A stretch of 64,000 nt of DNA from Cereibacter azotoformans. GTDB lineage: Bacteria; Pseudomonadota; Alphaproteobacteria; Rhodobacterales; Rhodobacteraceae. The position numbers and the translations under genes were made by a program. Positions 47,375-56,103 of this stretch are shown here, piece after piece. Each line of letters opens with the position of its first letter. The stretch's first letter is position 1. Below the pieces are notes generated by a model. It did no database searches and was not told the origin of the DNA. It saw nothing but the letters and a program-made list of their open reading frames with translations. Location of the stretch: assembly GCA_017599285.1 (NCBI GenBank), contig JAGFXX010000001.1, positions 2,818,501 to 2,882,500 of the forward strand, in the 5' to 3' direction.

Positions 47375-48469
47375 TCAGTAGCCGGTCATCTCGAGATAGC
47401 CGCGCCCGCTGTGGGAGCCGGAGATCGTGATTGGCCCCTCCCAGTAGGGGACCGAGGTTCCCATCCAGGCGGCGTCGTTCATAGCCTCGACCGTCACGTC
47501 GAGATCTCGGGCCGGCAGTTCCAGCCGCCAGTCCACCGGGATCTCGCGCCCGGCGACCTCTGCCACGCGCAGGGGCGTCACGCGGAGCGCGCCGGGCGGC
47601 ATCGGCGTGGGGCGGCCGTCGGGCTCGATCCAGGTGGCGCTGGTGTAGCCCGCACCGCCGTCGCGCAGGCGGAACCCCATGAGCCGCGCGCCGTCGTCGA
47701 ACATGAGCGAGAACCAGTCCCAGCCGGTCTGGTCGGCCGCCAGCGGCTGCGAGGACCATTCGCGGTCCAGCCAGGCCTGGCCGGTAACGGCGATGGTCTC
47801 TCCCTCGATCTCGAGCTGGCCCTCGACCTCGTAGAAGGGCTGCGAATAATACCAGCTGGCCTGTCCGGCCGCCGATTTCACCGAATAGCCCTGTTCGCCC
47901 TGCGGGACGAGCGGGCCCTGCGCGGCGAGCCGCAGCGCGTAGCCGAAGCCCTCGCCCGCGGCCGAAAGCTCCAGCGCCGAGAGCGGATCGGCGCCGGGGG
48001 GGGCGGTGCCGGTCATGCGCCAGTCGTCGATCCAGGCCTCGAACGGCTCGGCCACCACGCCGGCCTGTCCGATCCCGCCGCGCCCGTAGCGTTCGGCGGC
48101 GAAGTGCCGGTCGGGCGTGGTCAGGGCGGCGTGGCCCAGCCAGAGTTGCGGACTGTCCCAGCCCGCGCCCTCGCGGGGGGCCAGGGCCGAGCGGAAGAGC
48201 GTCCACTGGATGCCGTAGTCGCGCCCGTCCTCGCCCGTCAGGACCGAGGTCAGGTACCACCACTCGATCCGGTAGTCGGGGTGGGGGCCGTGATCGCGCG
48301 GGAAGGCAAGTCCCGCGCCCCGCTCCGGGACGGCAAAGCCCTCGGCCGTGGCGCCGAGCCCGGCGAAGCCCTGGGCCGCGGTCGGCGGGGCACCAGGGAT
48401 CAGGAAGAGGCCCGCCAGCGCCGCGGCAAGGGCGAAGCGGCCGCGGGCGGCGTGGTGTCTAGCGTTCAT
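47375..48469 (-). CDS. AttH/CrtC-type lipocalin-like protein
   Basis: 364 residues with a signal sequence (about 1-33) and two lipocalin-like beta domains of the CrtC/AttH family (DYRIEWWYLTSVLTGEDGRD, GWDWFSLMFDDGARLMGFRL, WLDREWSSQPL). Carotenoid hydratase CrtC shares the fold, but association with a LolD/FtsX pair is the AttEFGH arrangement, so an exported lipid- or ligand-binding partner of the ABC transporter is more likely. The ATG at 48469 overlaps the permease gene by 11 nt. An alternative TTG is 6 nt upstream. Confidence 0.85.
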   Translation of the reverse strand: MNARHHAARGRFALAAALAGLFLIPGAPPTAAQGFAGLGATAEGFAVPERGAGLAFPRDHGPHPDYRIEWWYLTSVLTGEDGRDYGIQWTLFRSALAPREGAGWDSPQLWLGHAALTTPDRHFAAERYGRGGIGQAGVVAEPFEAWIDDWRMTGTAPPGADPLSALELSAAGEGFGYALRLAAQGPLVPQGEQGYSVKSAAGQASWYYSQPFYEVEGQLEIEGETIAVTGQAWLDREWSSQPLAADQTGWDWFSLMFDDGARLMGFRLRDGGAGYTSATWIEPDGRPTPMPPGALRVTPLRVAEVAGREIPVDWRLELPARDLDVTVEAMNDAAWMGTSVPYWEGPITISGSHSGRGYLEMTGY

Positions 48470-50846
48470 TGGCAAAGACCCTCAGCAGGTCAGCGGGGCG
48501 GAGACGGGCGAGACGGCGCACCGGCACGGCGGCGGCCAGCGCCGCGGCGCCGAGGGCCAGCGCGCCGAGTGTCAGCCAGTCGAGCGGGAAGACATGCATC
48601 GGCAGCCGCCAGCCGAAGGCCTGCACATTGACCACCGCCAGCAGCACCCAGGCGAGGGCGAGGCCGAGCGGCAGGGCCGCAACCAGCGTGCCGGACGCCA
48701 GAAGCAGCGTGCGCAGCATCTCGAGCCGCGCGAGGCGCGCCTTGGTGAGGCCCATCGCCCAGACCGGGGCGAGCTGGGGCAACCGCATTCCCGAGAGCAC
48801 CATGAGGCTTGCAAACATCGCAAGCCCCGCCACCCCCAGCGTGAGCACGTTGAGCGCGGCGGTCACGGCGAAGGTGCGCTCGAACACCTGGAGGGAAAAG
48901 CCCTTGAGGCTGGCCTGGTCGATGAGTGTCTCGTCGGGAAGGTCGAAGGCCGCGCGCAACTCCTCGGCCAGCGCCTCCGCCCGTGCGGGCGCCACGCGGA
49001 TGCCGTAGCGCCGGCGCTCGGCCTCGGGGTGGAGCGCGAAGAACCGGTCGATCCCGAGGATCACCTGCGCCGAGGGGTTGCCGTAGTCGCTGTAGATGGC
49101 GGCGATCCGGCCCTCCCAGCCCGGCAGGCGGATCGGGTCGCCGGGGGCGAGCCGTTCGCGCCGCGCCAATTGCTCGTTGACCAGCGCCCAGTCGCCGCCG
49201 GCCAGCCGGTCCCAGACGCCCGGCTCCTCGGCCAGAAGCGGCCAGTTCTCGCGGTAGGTGGCGTGATCGGCCATGCCGTAGAGCTGGGCGGGTTGGCCCA
49301 GAACCTCGGTCTCCGCCCGGACGATGGGCAGGACGGCCTCGGCCCGCGGCTCGAGCCAGTCGGCGATCCTGTCCGCGGTCACCTGGTCGGGGGCGCTGAG
49401 GTAGAGCTCGAAGGCGAGGCGCTGGTCGAGCCAGCCGGTGAAGGTCAGCCGGAAGCTCGAGACCATCGTGCCCACGCCGATATTGGCCGCAAGCGCGAGC
49501 AGCAGCGCCATCAGCGCGAGCGAGAGCCCGGGAAGCTGCTGGCGGGTGTCGGCCCAGAACCATTGGGCGATGGGCCCGCGCGCCGCGCGTTGCGCCAGCC
49601 GCAGGACGCCCGCCAGCAGCACCGGCAGCAGGAGCGCCGCGCCCAGAAGGAGCGCCGCCAGCAGCACGAAGGCCGCGACGACACCCCGGCCCCAGAGCAG
49701 CAGCGCCCCGGCGAGGATCAGCAGCCCGGCCGCCGCGGCCGCCTGCCGCAGGAGCGCGCGCTCGGAGGCGACGGCCCAGGCGCGGGGCTGGGCGGGCGCC
49801 AGAAGCGGCAGATGCGCCACGCGCCAGAGGCTCTGGCTGGCCGAGACGAGCGTGCCAAGGAGCGCGATCCCGAGGCCCGCCGCGGCCCAGCCCGGCCGAA
49901 AGGCCAGCGTCCCCGGCACCTCGGCGCCGTAGAGGCCGCGCAGGGTGGCCGCCACGTCGGGCAGCAGCAGCGCCGCCACCAGATAGCCGAGCGCGAGCCC
50001 CGCCACTCCGGCCAGCAGCGCGAACAGGACCAGCTCGGCCAGGAGGAGCCCCGTCAGCGTCCGCGCCGTTACGCCGAGCGCGCGCAGGGTGCGGAACATC
50101 GGTCGGCGCTGCTCGAAGGCAAGGCCGATGGCGGAATGGACGATGAAGAGACCGACGGCGAAGGACAGCAGCCCGAAGGCGGTCAGGTTCAGGTGGAAGC
50201 TGTCCGTGAGCCGCGCCACGTCGCTTTCGCTGTCCGGGGGCACGAGGCGCAGGCCCTCGGGCAGCTCTCCGGGCCGGGGGGCATCGGGGTCGAGGAGGAG
50301 GTGCGAGACCAGCCCCTCCATCCGCAGGAGCCGCTGGGCCTGACCGATGTCGATGAGCCCGGTGCCGGGCGGGATGCCCTGGGCTTCGCGCAGCGGCGGG
50401 AGATCGGCCCCCTCCATCCGGGCCAGCGTCTCGGGGGCGGCGAAGATCAGGCCGGGCGCGGTGAGGAAGGGCAGAAGCGCATCGCCCTCGCCGAACTCGA
50501 CCTGCTGGGCCGGGGCCGGAAGGGTCAGCGGCTCGATCCCGATGAGCCGGAGGCTGCGGCGCTCGTCGATGCGCACCCGCCCCTCGATCACCGGCGAGAC
50601 GCGCCAGCCCGCCCGGCGCAGGTCCACATAGGTCTCCTGCGGGATCGGCCCTTGGGCCGTGATGCGGGCCAGCCGGTCCTGCCCGAGCGTGGCCGCGGCC
50701 TCGGCGTAGCTGGCCCGTGCCTCGGCATTGATGGCCTGAACCCCCGACCAGAGGGCGGTGGCGAGGGCGAGCCCGAGAAGCAGCATGGCCAGTTGAAGCG
50801 GACTGCGCCGCCAGTGCGAGAGCAGCGCCGCGAGCGCGACCCTCAT
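48459..50846 (-). CDS. FtsX-like ABC transporter permease
   Basis: 795-aa integral membrane protein with one N-terminal helix, a ~190-residue periplasmic domain, then about nine more hydrophobic segments in two FtsX-type modules (LTAFGLLSFAVGLFIVHSAI near 230; LNVLTLGVAGLAMFASLMVL near 680). It corresponds to a fused pair of permease modules as in LolE/MacB-type extrusion systems, which move lipids or proteins out of the inner membrane rather than import. Coupled to the ATPase gene by ATGA. Confidence 0.88.
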   Translation of the reverse strand: MRVALAALLSHWRRSPLQLAMLLLGLALATALWSGVQAINAEARASYAEAAATLGQDRLARITAQGPIPQETYVDLRRAGWRVSPVIEGRVRIDERRSLRLIGIEPLTLPAPAQQVEFGEGDALLPFLTAPGLIFAAPETLARMEGADLPPLREAQGIPPGTGLIDIGQAQRLLRMEGLVSHLLLDPDAPRPGELPEGLRLVPPDSESDVARLTDSFHLNLTAFGLLSFAVGLFIVHSAIGLAFEQRRPMFRTLRALGVTARTLTGLLLAELVLFALLAGVAGLALGYLVAALLLPDVAATLRGLYGAEVPGTLAFRPGWAAAGLGIALLGTLVSASQSLWRVAHLPLLAPAQPRAWAVASERALLRQAAAAAGLLILAGALLLWGRGVVAAFVLLAALLLGAALLLPVLLAGVLRLAQRAARGPIAQWFWADTRQQLPGLSLALMALLLALAANIGVGTMVSSFRLTFTGWLDQRLAFELYLSAPDQVTADRIADWLEPRAEAVLPIVRAETEVLGQPAQLYGMADHATYRENWPLLAEEPGVWDRLAGGDWALVNEQLARRERLAPGDPIRLPGWEGRIAAIYSDYGNPSAQVILGIDRFFALHPEAERRRYGIRVAPARAEALAEELRAAFDLPDETLIDQASLKGFSLQVFERTFAVTAALNVLTLGVAGLAMFASLMVLSGMRLPQLAPVWAMGLTKARLARLEMLRTLLLASGTLVAALPLGLALAWVLLAVVNVQAFGWRLPMHVFPLDWLTLGALALGAAALAAAVPVRRLARLRPADLLRVFANER

Positions 50847-51532
50847 GCCACCCGACCCGCCGAAAGCTGCAACCGGCCGTGGAGCCGCCCCGCGAGCCGG
50901 GTGGAATGGGTGACCATCAGAAGCCCCGCTCCGGTCTGGCTGACGAGGCGCAGGAAAAGCGCCATCACCGCGTCGCCGGTCGCCTCGTCGAGATTGCCCG
51001 TCGGCTCGTCGGCCAGCACGAGGCGCGGCCGGGCCGCCAGCGTGCGGCCGATGGCCACCCGCTGCTGCTGTCCGCCCGAAAGCTGTTCGGGATAGCGGTG
51101 GAGGCAGGCCGTCAGACCGAGCGCATCGGCCAGCTCGGCCTGCCACTCGGGATCGTGCCGCCCAGCGAGCCTCGCCTGAAAGGCCAGGTTCGCGGCCACG
51201 TCGAGCGAGGGGATCAGGTTGAACTGCTGGAAGACGAGCCCCACGGTGCCGCGCCGCAGCCGGGCGCGCTCAGTGTCGCCGGCCTGCGAAATGTCGTGGC
51301 CGGCCACGACGATCCGGCCCTCGTCCGCCGAATCGAGCCCGGCCGCGAGGTGAAGGAGCGTGCTCTTGCCACTGCCGGACTCTCCCGTCAGCGCGAGGCT
51401 TTCCCCCGGCGCAAGGTTCATGTCCACGCCCGCGAGGACCTGAACCGGCCCCTCGCCCGTGGCGTAGCTTTTCCGCACTCCCTCGAGCGAGAGCAGTCTT
51501 TCCGAAGGATCGCTCACCAGCACCGTCCGCAC
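50843..51532 (-). CDS. LolD-like ABC transporter ATP-binding protein
   Basis: 229 residues with Walker A GESGSGKST, Q-loop FQQFNLIPS, signature LSGGQQQR, Walker B VLADEPTGNLD and switch His in VTHS. The sequence is of the LolD/MacB/FtsE class. The start is a GTG at 51532 with GGAGGACAAG just upstream. It begins 101 nt after the DUF1513 gene in the same direction and could be co-transcribed with the iron block. Confidence 0.9.
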   Translation of the reverse strand: MRTVLVSDPSERLLSLEGVRKSYATGEGPVQVLAGVDMNLAPGESLALTGESGSGKSTLLHLAAGLDSADEGRIVVAGHDISQAGDTERARLRRGTVGLVFQQFNLIPSLDVAANLAFQARLAGRHDPEWQAELADALGLTACLHRYPEQLSGGQQQRVAIGRTLAARPRLVLADEPTGNLDEATGDAVMALFLRLVSQTGAGLLMVTHSTRLAGRLHGRLQLSAGRVA

Positions 51533-51633
51533 CTTGTCCTCCGGCAGGCACCGGAGGTTCGCCCAGAGCTAGCACGGTGCGCGCCGGGTGCCAGAGGGGG
51601 ATCGTCACGAGATGGTGGCCCGCGCGCCGCAGA

Positions 51634-52704
51634 TCAGATCCGCACGAGATGGTTGTCCCAGGCGGCCGCGGCCCGCGCGAGCGGGGCGAAGCCCTCGCGG
51701 GTCAGGCGGGTGACGGCGCCGCCGCCGTCGGTGACGACGAAGCCGCCCGCGACGGGTGCCACGCCACAGGCGTCGGGGCGGGCGTGGCCCGCAACCGGCG
51801 CGCCCTCGGCGGTGAAGAGCTGGACGACCCCGCCGCGCGGCGAGGTGAGGGCGATGAGCCCCCCGGACCGGGCGATCGAGCCGGCATATCCGCGCATCGC
51901 GAAGAGATCCTCCTCGCGCGGGGGGCAGAGGCGCAGCGCCTCGCCGCGCCGATGCAGGCCCAGCAGCGGCACGGGTTCGGCGGGATCGCCCTCCCATTGC
52001 ATCGCGAACGCCACCGTTCCGTCCCCGGCCAGCGCCAGATGGCGGATCGAGTTCTGACGCAGCTCCTCGGGCAGTTCGGCCTGTTCGAGGAGTGCGCCGT
52101 CGGGCGAGAGGTAGGAGAGGTTCGACCGCATCGTCTCGAGGTTAAGCTGCGAGCGGTCCTGCGGGTCGGTTTGGATGCCGCCATTGGCCACGACCAGCAC
52201 CTCCGAGCCGGGCAGGCGGCGCAGCTCGTGTGGGCCCACGCCGCCCGAGGAGAACTCGCCCAGCCGGTGCCAGCCTGCCGTGTCCCAGAGGCCCACGATC
52301 CCCGCGGAACTCTCAGCCACCACTTCCGAGGTGTAGAGGACCGCGCCATCGGCGGAATAGGCGCCGTGCCCGTTGAACTGCCGACCCTCGGGCGGCGTGA
52401 GGCGGGCGCGGAGCGTGCCGCTCGCGCAGGCGATGACCAGCGCATAGGTGCCGGGCCGTCGGGCAAAGGCCACGGCCTCGGCGCGGGTCGGATGGGCGGC
52501 GGCGGCATGGCCGCGCGCGGGAAGCGGGATGGTGAAGACCGTCGCGCCCGCCTCGGTCAGGCCGAAGAGCGCGAAGGCGCCCGAGGGGAGGCGGGCGGCG
52601 GACAGGAAGGCCGGGCTGCCCGCGTCGGCCCAGCTCGGGCGGGACATGGCCGAGGCGATGAGCCCGGCAAGGACATGGCGGCGGGTGGCCACGTCAGTCT
52701 CCAT
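51634..52704 (-). CDS. DUF1513 protein, periplasmic, Tat-type signal
   Basis: 356 residues, DUF1513 family. The N-terminus TRRHVLAGLIASAM is a twin-arginine-like signal. The remainder resembles a beta-propeller (repeated strands with GGVGPHELRRLPGSEVLVVA). In many proteobacteria it accompanies imelysin and di-haem DUF1111 genes in iron-regulated operons. Overlaps the imelysin gene by 11 nt. Role inferred to be iron-linked; chemistry unknown. Confidence 0.87.
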   Translation of the reverse strand: METDVATRRHVLAGLIASAMSRPSWADAGSPAFLSAARLPSGAFALFGLTEAGATVFTIPLPARGHAAAAHPTRAEAVAFARRPGTYALVIACASGTLRARLTPPEGRQFNGHGAYSADGAVLYTSEVVAESSAGIVGLWDTAGWHRLGEFSSGGVGPHELRRLPGSEVLVVANGGIQTDPQDRSQLNLETMRSNLSYLSPDGALLEQAELPEELRQNSIRHLALAGDGTVAFAMQWEGDPAEPVPLLGLHRRGEALRLCPPREEDLFAMRGYAGSIARSGGLIALTSPRGGVVQLFTAEGAPVAGHARPDACGVAPVAGGFVVTDGGGAVTRLTREGFAPLARAAAAWDNHLVRI

Positions 52705-53692
52705 CCGCGGCGTTGAAGCCCACGCTGACCCCGAGCGCGCCGCCGACCTCGGCCGCAAGCTGGTCGCGCAGGGCATGAAGGCGCTGCTGGAGGATCTCGA
52801 TCCGCAACCGGCGCGAGGGATCGGCGGCGCCCTCGAACCGCGGATCATCGAGGGCCGCGGCCTGGCTTCGGGCGCGCTCGAAGCCCTCGCGGGTGCGCGG
52901 GCTGTCGGGGGCCAGTGCCAGCGCCAGCCGTTCGAGGGCGGCCAGCGACAGTTCGACATTGCGCTGGCTGCGGCCCGAGAGGCGCGCCTCGGCCCGTTCC
53001 GGGCGTGGGCGATCAAAGGTGCCGAGCGGTCGGCCGAGCCGTTGGTCGGCCGTGAACTCGAGCCCCGTCATCAGTTGGGTGAAGAGCGCCTGCCGCGCTT
53101 CGGCCTCGGTCAGGAAGCGATCGTTGCCGGGCGCGCCGGCCGAGAGCATCAGGGGCGCGAAGCTCTCGCGCCAGTCGGTCTCCAGCTCGACCGCCATGCG
53201 GGCAAGATCGGCCGCCGTGGCGCGCGTGAGGGCGCAGGCGGGCTCGCTCGCAAGGGCCGGATCGTAGAGCAGCCGCTCGAGCGCGAAGAGCCCGCGCGCC
53301 GCGACCGAAACTTCGGCGAAGCGTTCGGGTTCGAGGAGGGCCGGGTCGGCCGCCTCCAGAAGCCGGGCCTGCGTGCGCGCGCCGCTGCCCTTGGGGTCGG
53401 GCCAGAAGGCGATTGCGAGCGCGCGTCCGTCGGTCTCGGCCGGGCCGAGCCGCAGATGCGAAATGCCCATCCAGGCGTCGAACGCCGCATTCCAGGACGG
53501 ACGCAGGGTCTCGGGGCGGCAGTCCGCCCGCGCGGCTTCATTGAGCGCCGCGGTGGCGGCGGTGAAGGCCGCGTGGCCCGGAAGGACCGTCTCGGACAGC
53601 GCCTCGGGCAGACCGGCCCGCGCGCCCGAGCCGAGGAAGGGCAGGGCAAGGAGGGCCAGGGCCGCGATGGACGTCCGCCACGGGTGCCGCAT
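52694..53692 (-). CDS. Imelysin-family protein lacking the GxHxxE histidine
   Basis: 332 residues with a signal peptide (about 1-26, ending SGARA) and an all-helical imelysin domain. The characteristic GxHxxE motif appears as GLFALE (134-139), with Phe136 in place of His. This is the second, smaller imelysin of the cluster. Its start and the DUF1111 stop overlap by one base (TGATG). Periplasmic iron-related role inferred from family and context. Confidence 0.86.
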   Translation of the reverse strand: MRHPWRTSIAALALLALPFLGSGARAGLPEALSETVLPGHAAFTAATAALNEAARADCRPETLRPSWNAAFDAWMGISHLRLGPAETDGRALAIAFWPDPKGSGARTQARLLEAADPALLEPERFAEVSVAARGLFALERLLYDPALASEPACALTRATAADLARMAVELETDWRESFAPLMLSAGAPGNDRFLTEAEARQALFTQLMTGLEFTADQRLGRPLGTFDRPRPERAEARLSGRSQRNVELSLAALERLALALAPDSPRTREGFERARSQAAALDDPRFEGAADPSRRLRIEILQQRLHALRDQLAAEVGGALGVSVGFNAADGD

Positions 53693-55200
53693 CAGAGATC
53701 CTCCACGAAGGCGACGAGGGCCGCACGGTCGGGGGCGGGCAGGGCCATGACGCGCGCGCGGGCGGCCTCGGCTTCGCCGCCGTGCCAGAGGATTGCCTCG
53801 AGGATCGTCCGCGCGCGGCCATCGTGCAGGAAGTTGGCGTGGCCGCTCACCTGCTCGGTCAGGCCGATGCCCCAGAGCGGCGCGGTGCGCCACTCGCGCC
53901 CCGTGGCCCGGCCCTCGGGGCGGCCGTCCGCCAGCCCCTCGCCCATGTCGTGGAGCAGCAGATCGGTGTAGGGCCAGATCAGCTGGAAGCTCTGCTCGGG
54001 CTGGTCCTTCAGCCGGTGAGTCACGAACTTGGGCACATGGCAGGCGGGACAGCCCGCCTCGTGGAAGAGTTGCTTGCCGCGCAGCACCTGCGGATCGTCC
54101 ACCCGGCGCCTCTCGGGCACGGCGAGGTTGCGGGCGTAGAACGTCGTCAGTTCGAGCCCCTGCCGGTCGATCTCGAGACCGTCGCGCTTGCCTGGCTCGA
54201 TCCCGTGGACCGCGGCGCGGCAGTCGGTCTGCGCCTCGGTGCATTCGCCCCAGGGCTCGGGGAAGAGGGCGTTCGCGATCCCCATGTCACCGGCAAAGGC
54301 CGAGGCGGACTGCTGCAGCACCGTGGGCGTCCCCGCCTTGAGGCCGAACCGGCCGAGCATGGGCGCATCCGCTTCGGCGGACCAGGTGATGCTGGGCCGG
54401 CCCGAGATGCCGTCGCCGTCCCGATCCTCGGGGTCGGCGTGGGCCAGGATGTCGGCGGCCGGAATGGCCTCGAGCAGCCCCAGCCCGATCATCTGCGGCG
54501 TGACGCGGGGCGAGAGCATCACATCCCCTGCCATCGGGCCGTAATTCAGATCCTCGACCGAGTAGTCGGGCTTGCGCAGCGTCACCACCGTGCCGTCATC
54601 GAGCGTGACGGGCAGCTCCTGCCAGTCGATCCGCATCCGGCCCTCGGGTGCCAGACCGGGGGCGGCAAAGTCCTGAAGCTGCCCGCCATAGGTGGGTTCG
54701 GCGCTGGTGGCGATCCAGTCCTCGATGCCCTCGGGCGAGGGACCGCCGGGAACGGAAAGGCGCAGGAACATCGAGACCGCCTCATCCTCGGGCCCCTCGG
54801 GCACATGGCCGCGGCCGTCCTTCAGGTGGCAGTTCTGGCAACCGCGGGCGTTGTAGAGCGGGCCGAGCCCGTCCGAGGCCTGCGTCGAGGAGGGGGCCGC
54901 CACCCACAGCTTGCGGAACAGCCCGTTGCCGAGCTTGAAATCCATCTCGCGCTCGAACGGCATGTTGCCCGAGGATTGCGAGAAGGCGTCGGCCGTGTCG
55001 CGGGCGCGCACGCTGGCCGCGCCGCCGGGCAGCGCCTCGAAGGGCTCGGGCTTCGAGAAATCGACGGGCGGTGCGAGAACGGCCGCAATCCGGGCGGTCT
55101 CGGCGGCCGTGCGGGGCAGGATGGTCAGGTTCGGCGGATCCAGAGGCTCGGCCGCGGCGGGAAAGGCGATGATCACCAGCAGGGCAGGCAGACGGGACAT
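53692..55200 (-). CDS. Di-haem oxidoreductase (DUF1111)
   Basis: 502-aa periplasmic c-type cytochrome: signal peptide 1-17, haem motifs CQNCH (121-125) and CPACH (384-388). The family resembles di-haem peroxidases (MauG/CcpA) and is often found with imelysins, where a role in oxidising or reducing iron for uptake has been suggested but not proved. The ATG at 55200 follows AAAGGAACC. It lies 95 nt after bfr. Confidence 0.9.
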   Translation of the reverse strand: MSRLPALLVIIAFPAAAEPLDPPNLTILPRTAAETARIAAVLAPPVDFSKPEPFEALPGGAASVRARDTADAFSQSSGNMPFEREMDFKLGNGLFRKLWVAAPSSTQASDGLGPLYNARGCQNCHLKDGRGHVPEGPEDEAVSMFLRLSVPGGPSPEGIEDWIATSAEPTYGGQLQDFAAPGLAPEGRMRIDWQELPVTLDDGTVVTLRKPDYSVEDLNYGPMAGDVMLSPRVTPQMIGLGLLEAIPAADILAHADPEDRDGDGISGRPSITWSAEADAPMLGRFGLKAGTPTVLQQSASAFAGDMGIANALFPEPWGECTEAQTDCRAAVHGIEPGKRDGLEIDRQGLELTTFYARNLAVPERRRVDDPQVLRGKQLFHEAGCPACHVPKFVTHRLKDQPEQSFQLIWPYTDLLLHDMGEGLADGRPEGRATGREWRTAPLWGIGLTEQVSGHANFLHDGRARTILEAILWHGGEAEAARARVMALPAPDRAALVAFVEDL

Positions 55201-55295
55201 GAGGCGGGTTCCTTTCCCCGCCTGTCTCGCGCCATTTCCTGAGTCTTTCAATCGAAAATGTGGGCCGCGCGCAGCGCCCGCGCCGCGCACCCGGC

Positions 55296-55781
55296 TCAGT
55301 CGGCCTTGTCGGCGGATTTCGCGTTCAGAAGCCCGTAGTTCTGTTCGCCGATCGTGCCCATCAGGTCGAGCTGGGTCTCGAGATAGTCGATATGGCCCTC
55401 TTCATCGGCCAGAAGTTCCTCGAACAGGTTCTTGGTGACGTAGTCGCCGACCTTCTCGCAATGATCGCGCGCCTCGCGGTAGAGGTTGCGGGCGTCATGC
55501 TCGGCCGCGAGGTCGGCGTCGAGCGTCTCGCGCAGGTTCTGGCCGATGCGCAGCGGGTCGAGCCGCTGGAGGTTCGGGTGCCCCTCGAGGAAGATGATCC
55601 GCTCGATCAGCTTGTCGGCGTGGTGCATCTCTTCGATGCTCTCGGACCGCGACTTCGAGGCGATGCCGCCAAAGCCCCAGTCTTCCTGCAGCCGGTAATG
55701 CAGCCAGTACTGGCTGACGGCGGTGAGTTCCGAGCGGAGGGCTGCGTTCAGATAATCAATGACTTTTGCGTCACCCTGCAT
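55296..55781 (-). CDS. bfr: Bacterioferritin
   Basis: 161-aa haem-containing ferritin that stores iron in a 24-mer. All di-iron ferroxidase ligands are present (Glu18, Glu51, His54, Glu94, Glu127, His130), as is haem ligand Met52. Overlaps bfd by 11 nt. Confidence 0.97.
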   Translation of the reverse strand: MQGDAKVIDYLNAALRSELTAVSQYWLHYRLQEDWGFGGIASKSRSESIEEMHHADKLIERIIFLEGHPNLQRLDPLRIGQNLRETLDADLAAEHDARNLYREARDHCEKVGDYVTKNLFEELLADEEGHIDYLETQLDLMGTIGEQNYGLLNAKSADKAD

Positions 55782-56028
55782 TCCCGTTCATTCCTGCGTT
55801 TGTGGCGCGACGGAGGTCGCGCAGGTTCACTGGCACCTCAAAACTGTCGCACTTCCGCATCGTGTCAAGAAAATGGGGCATGCAGCCGCCGCAGTCGGCC
55901 CGCTTGCCGAGGGCGCGGTAGATCTTGCCGGGCGTGACGATGGTCTCGGGGTCCGAGGCCCGCATCCAGTCGATGGCCGAGCGGATATCCTTGTCGGTGA
56001 TGCCCATGCAGTGGCAGACGATCATCAT
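55771..56028 (-). CDS. bfd: Bacterioferritin-associated ferredoxin
   Basis: 85 residues; the [2Fe-2S] ligands are Cys5, Cys7, Cys46 and Cys49 (VCHCMG and DCGGC). Bfd docks on Bfr and reduces stored iron for release. The C-terminal ~25 residues extend beyond the usual domain. It precedes and overlaps bfr, so both are made together. Confidence 0.95.
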   Translation of the reverse strand: MMIVCHCMGITDKDIRSAIDWMRASDPETIVTPGKIYRALGKRADCGGCMPHFLDTMRKCDSFEVPVNLRDLRRATNAGMNGNAG

Positions 56029-56059
56029 TCTCTCCCGGCAGGTCTGGGTGCCGATTTAG

Positions 56060-56091
56060 CCGGGGCGCTTGGCGGTGACGTTGCGCCCCGG
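56060..56091 (-). terminator. Hairpin between imelysin and bfd
   Basis: CCGGGGCGC and GCGCCCCGG form a perfect 9-bp stem around a 14-nt loop, 13 nt past the imelysin stop. No T-run follows, so it may be a processing or partial-termination site that lets bfd-bfr be expressed at a different level. Confidence 0.45.
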
Positions 56092-56103
56092 CAAGGTCAG
56101 GGG

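Noticed and set aside
47375..48469. Carotenoid 1,2-hydratase (CrtC) assignment for the lipocalin-like gene
   Set aside because: The fold family matches, but the gene is coupled to an ABC permease and ATPase and has an export signal; no carotenoid genes are nearby, so AttH-like is preferred.
48348..51095. Long plus-strand frame across the lipocalin/permease genes
   Set aside because: Gln/Arg/Gly-rich shadow translation; the minus strand encodes recognisable FtsX and ABC proteins.
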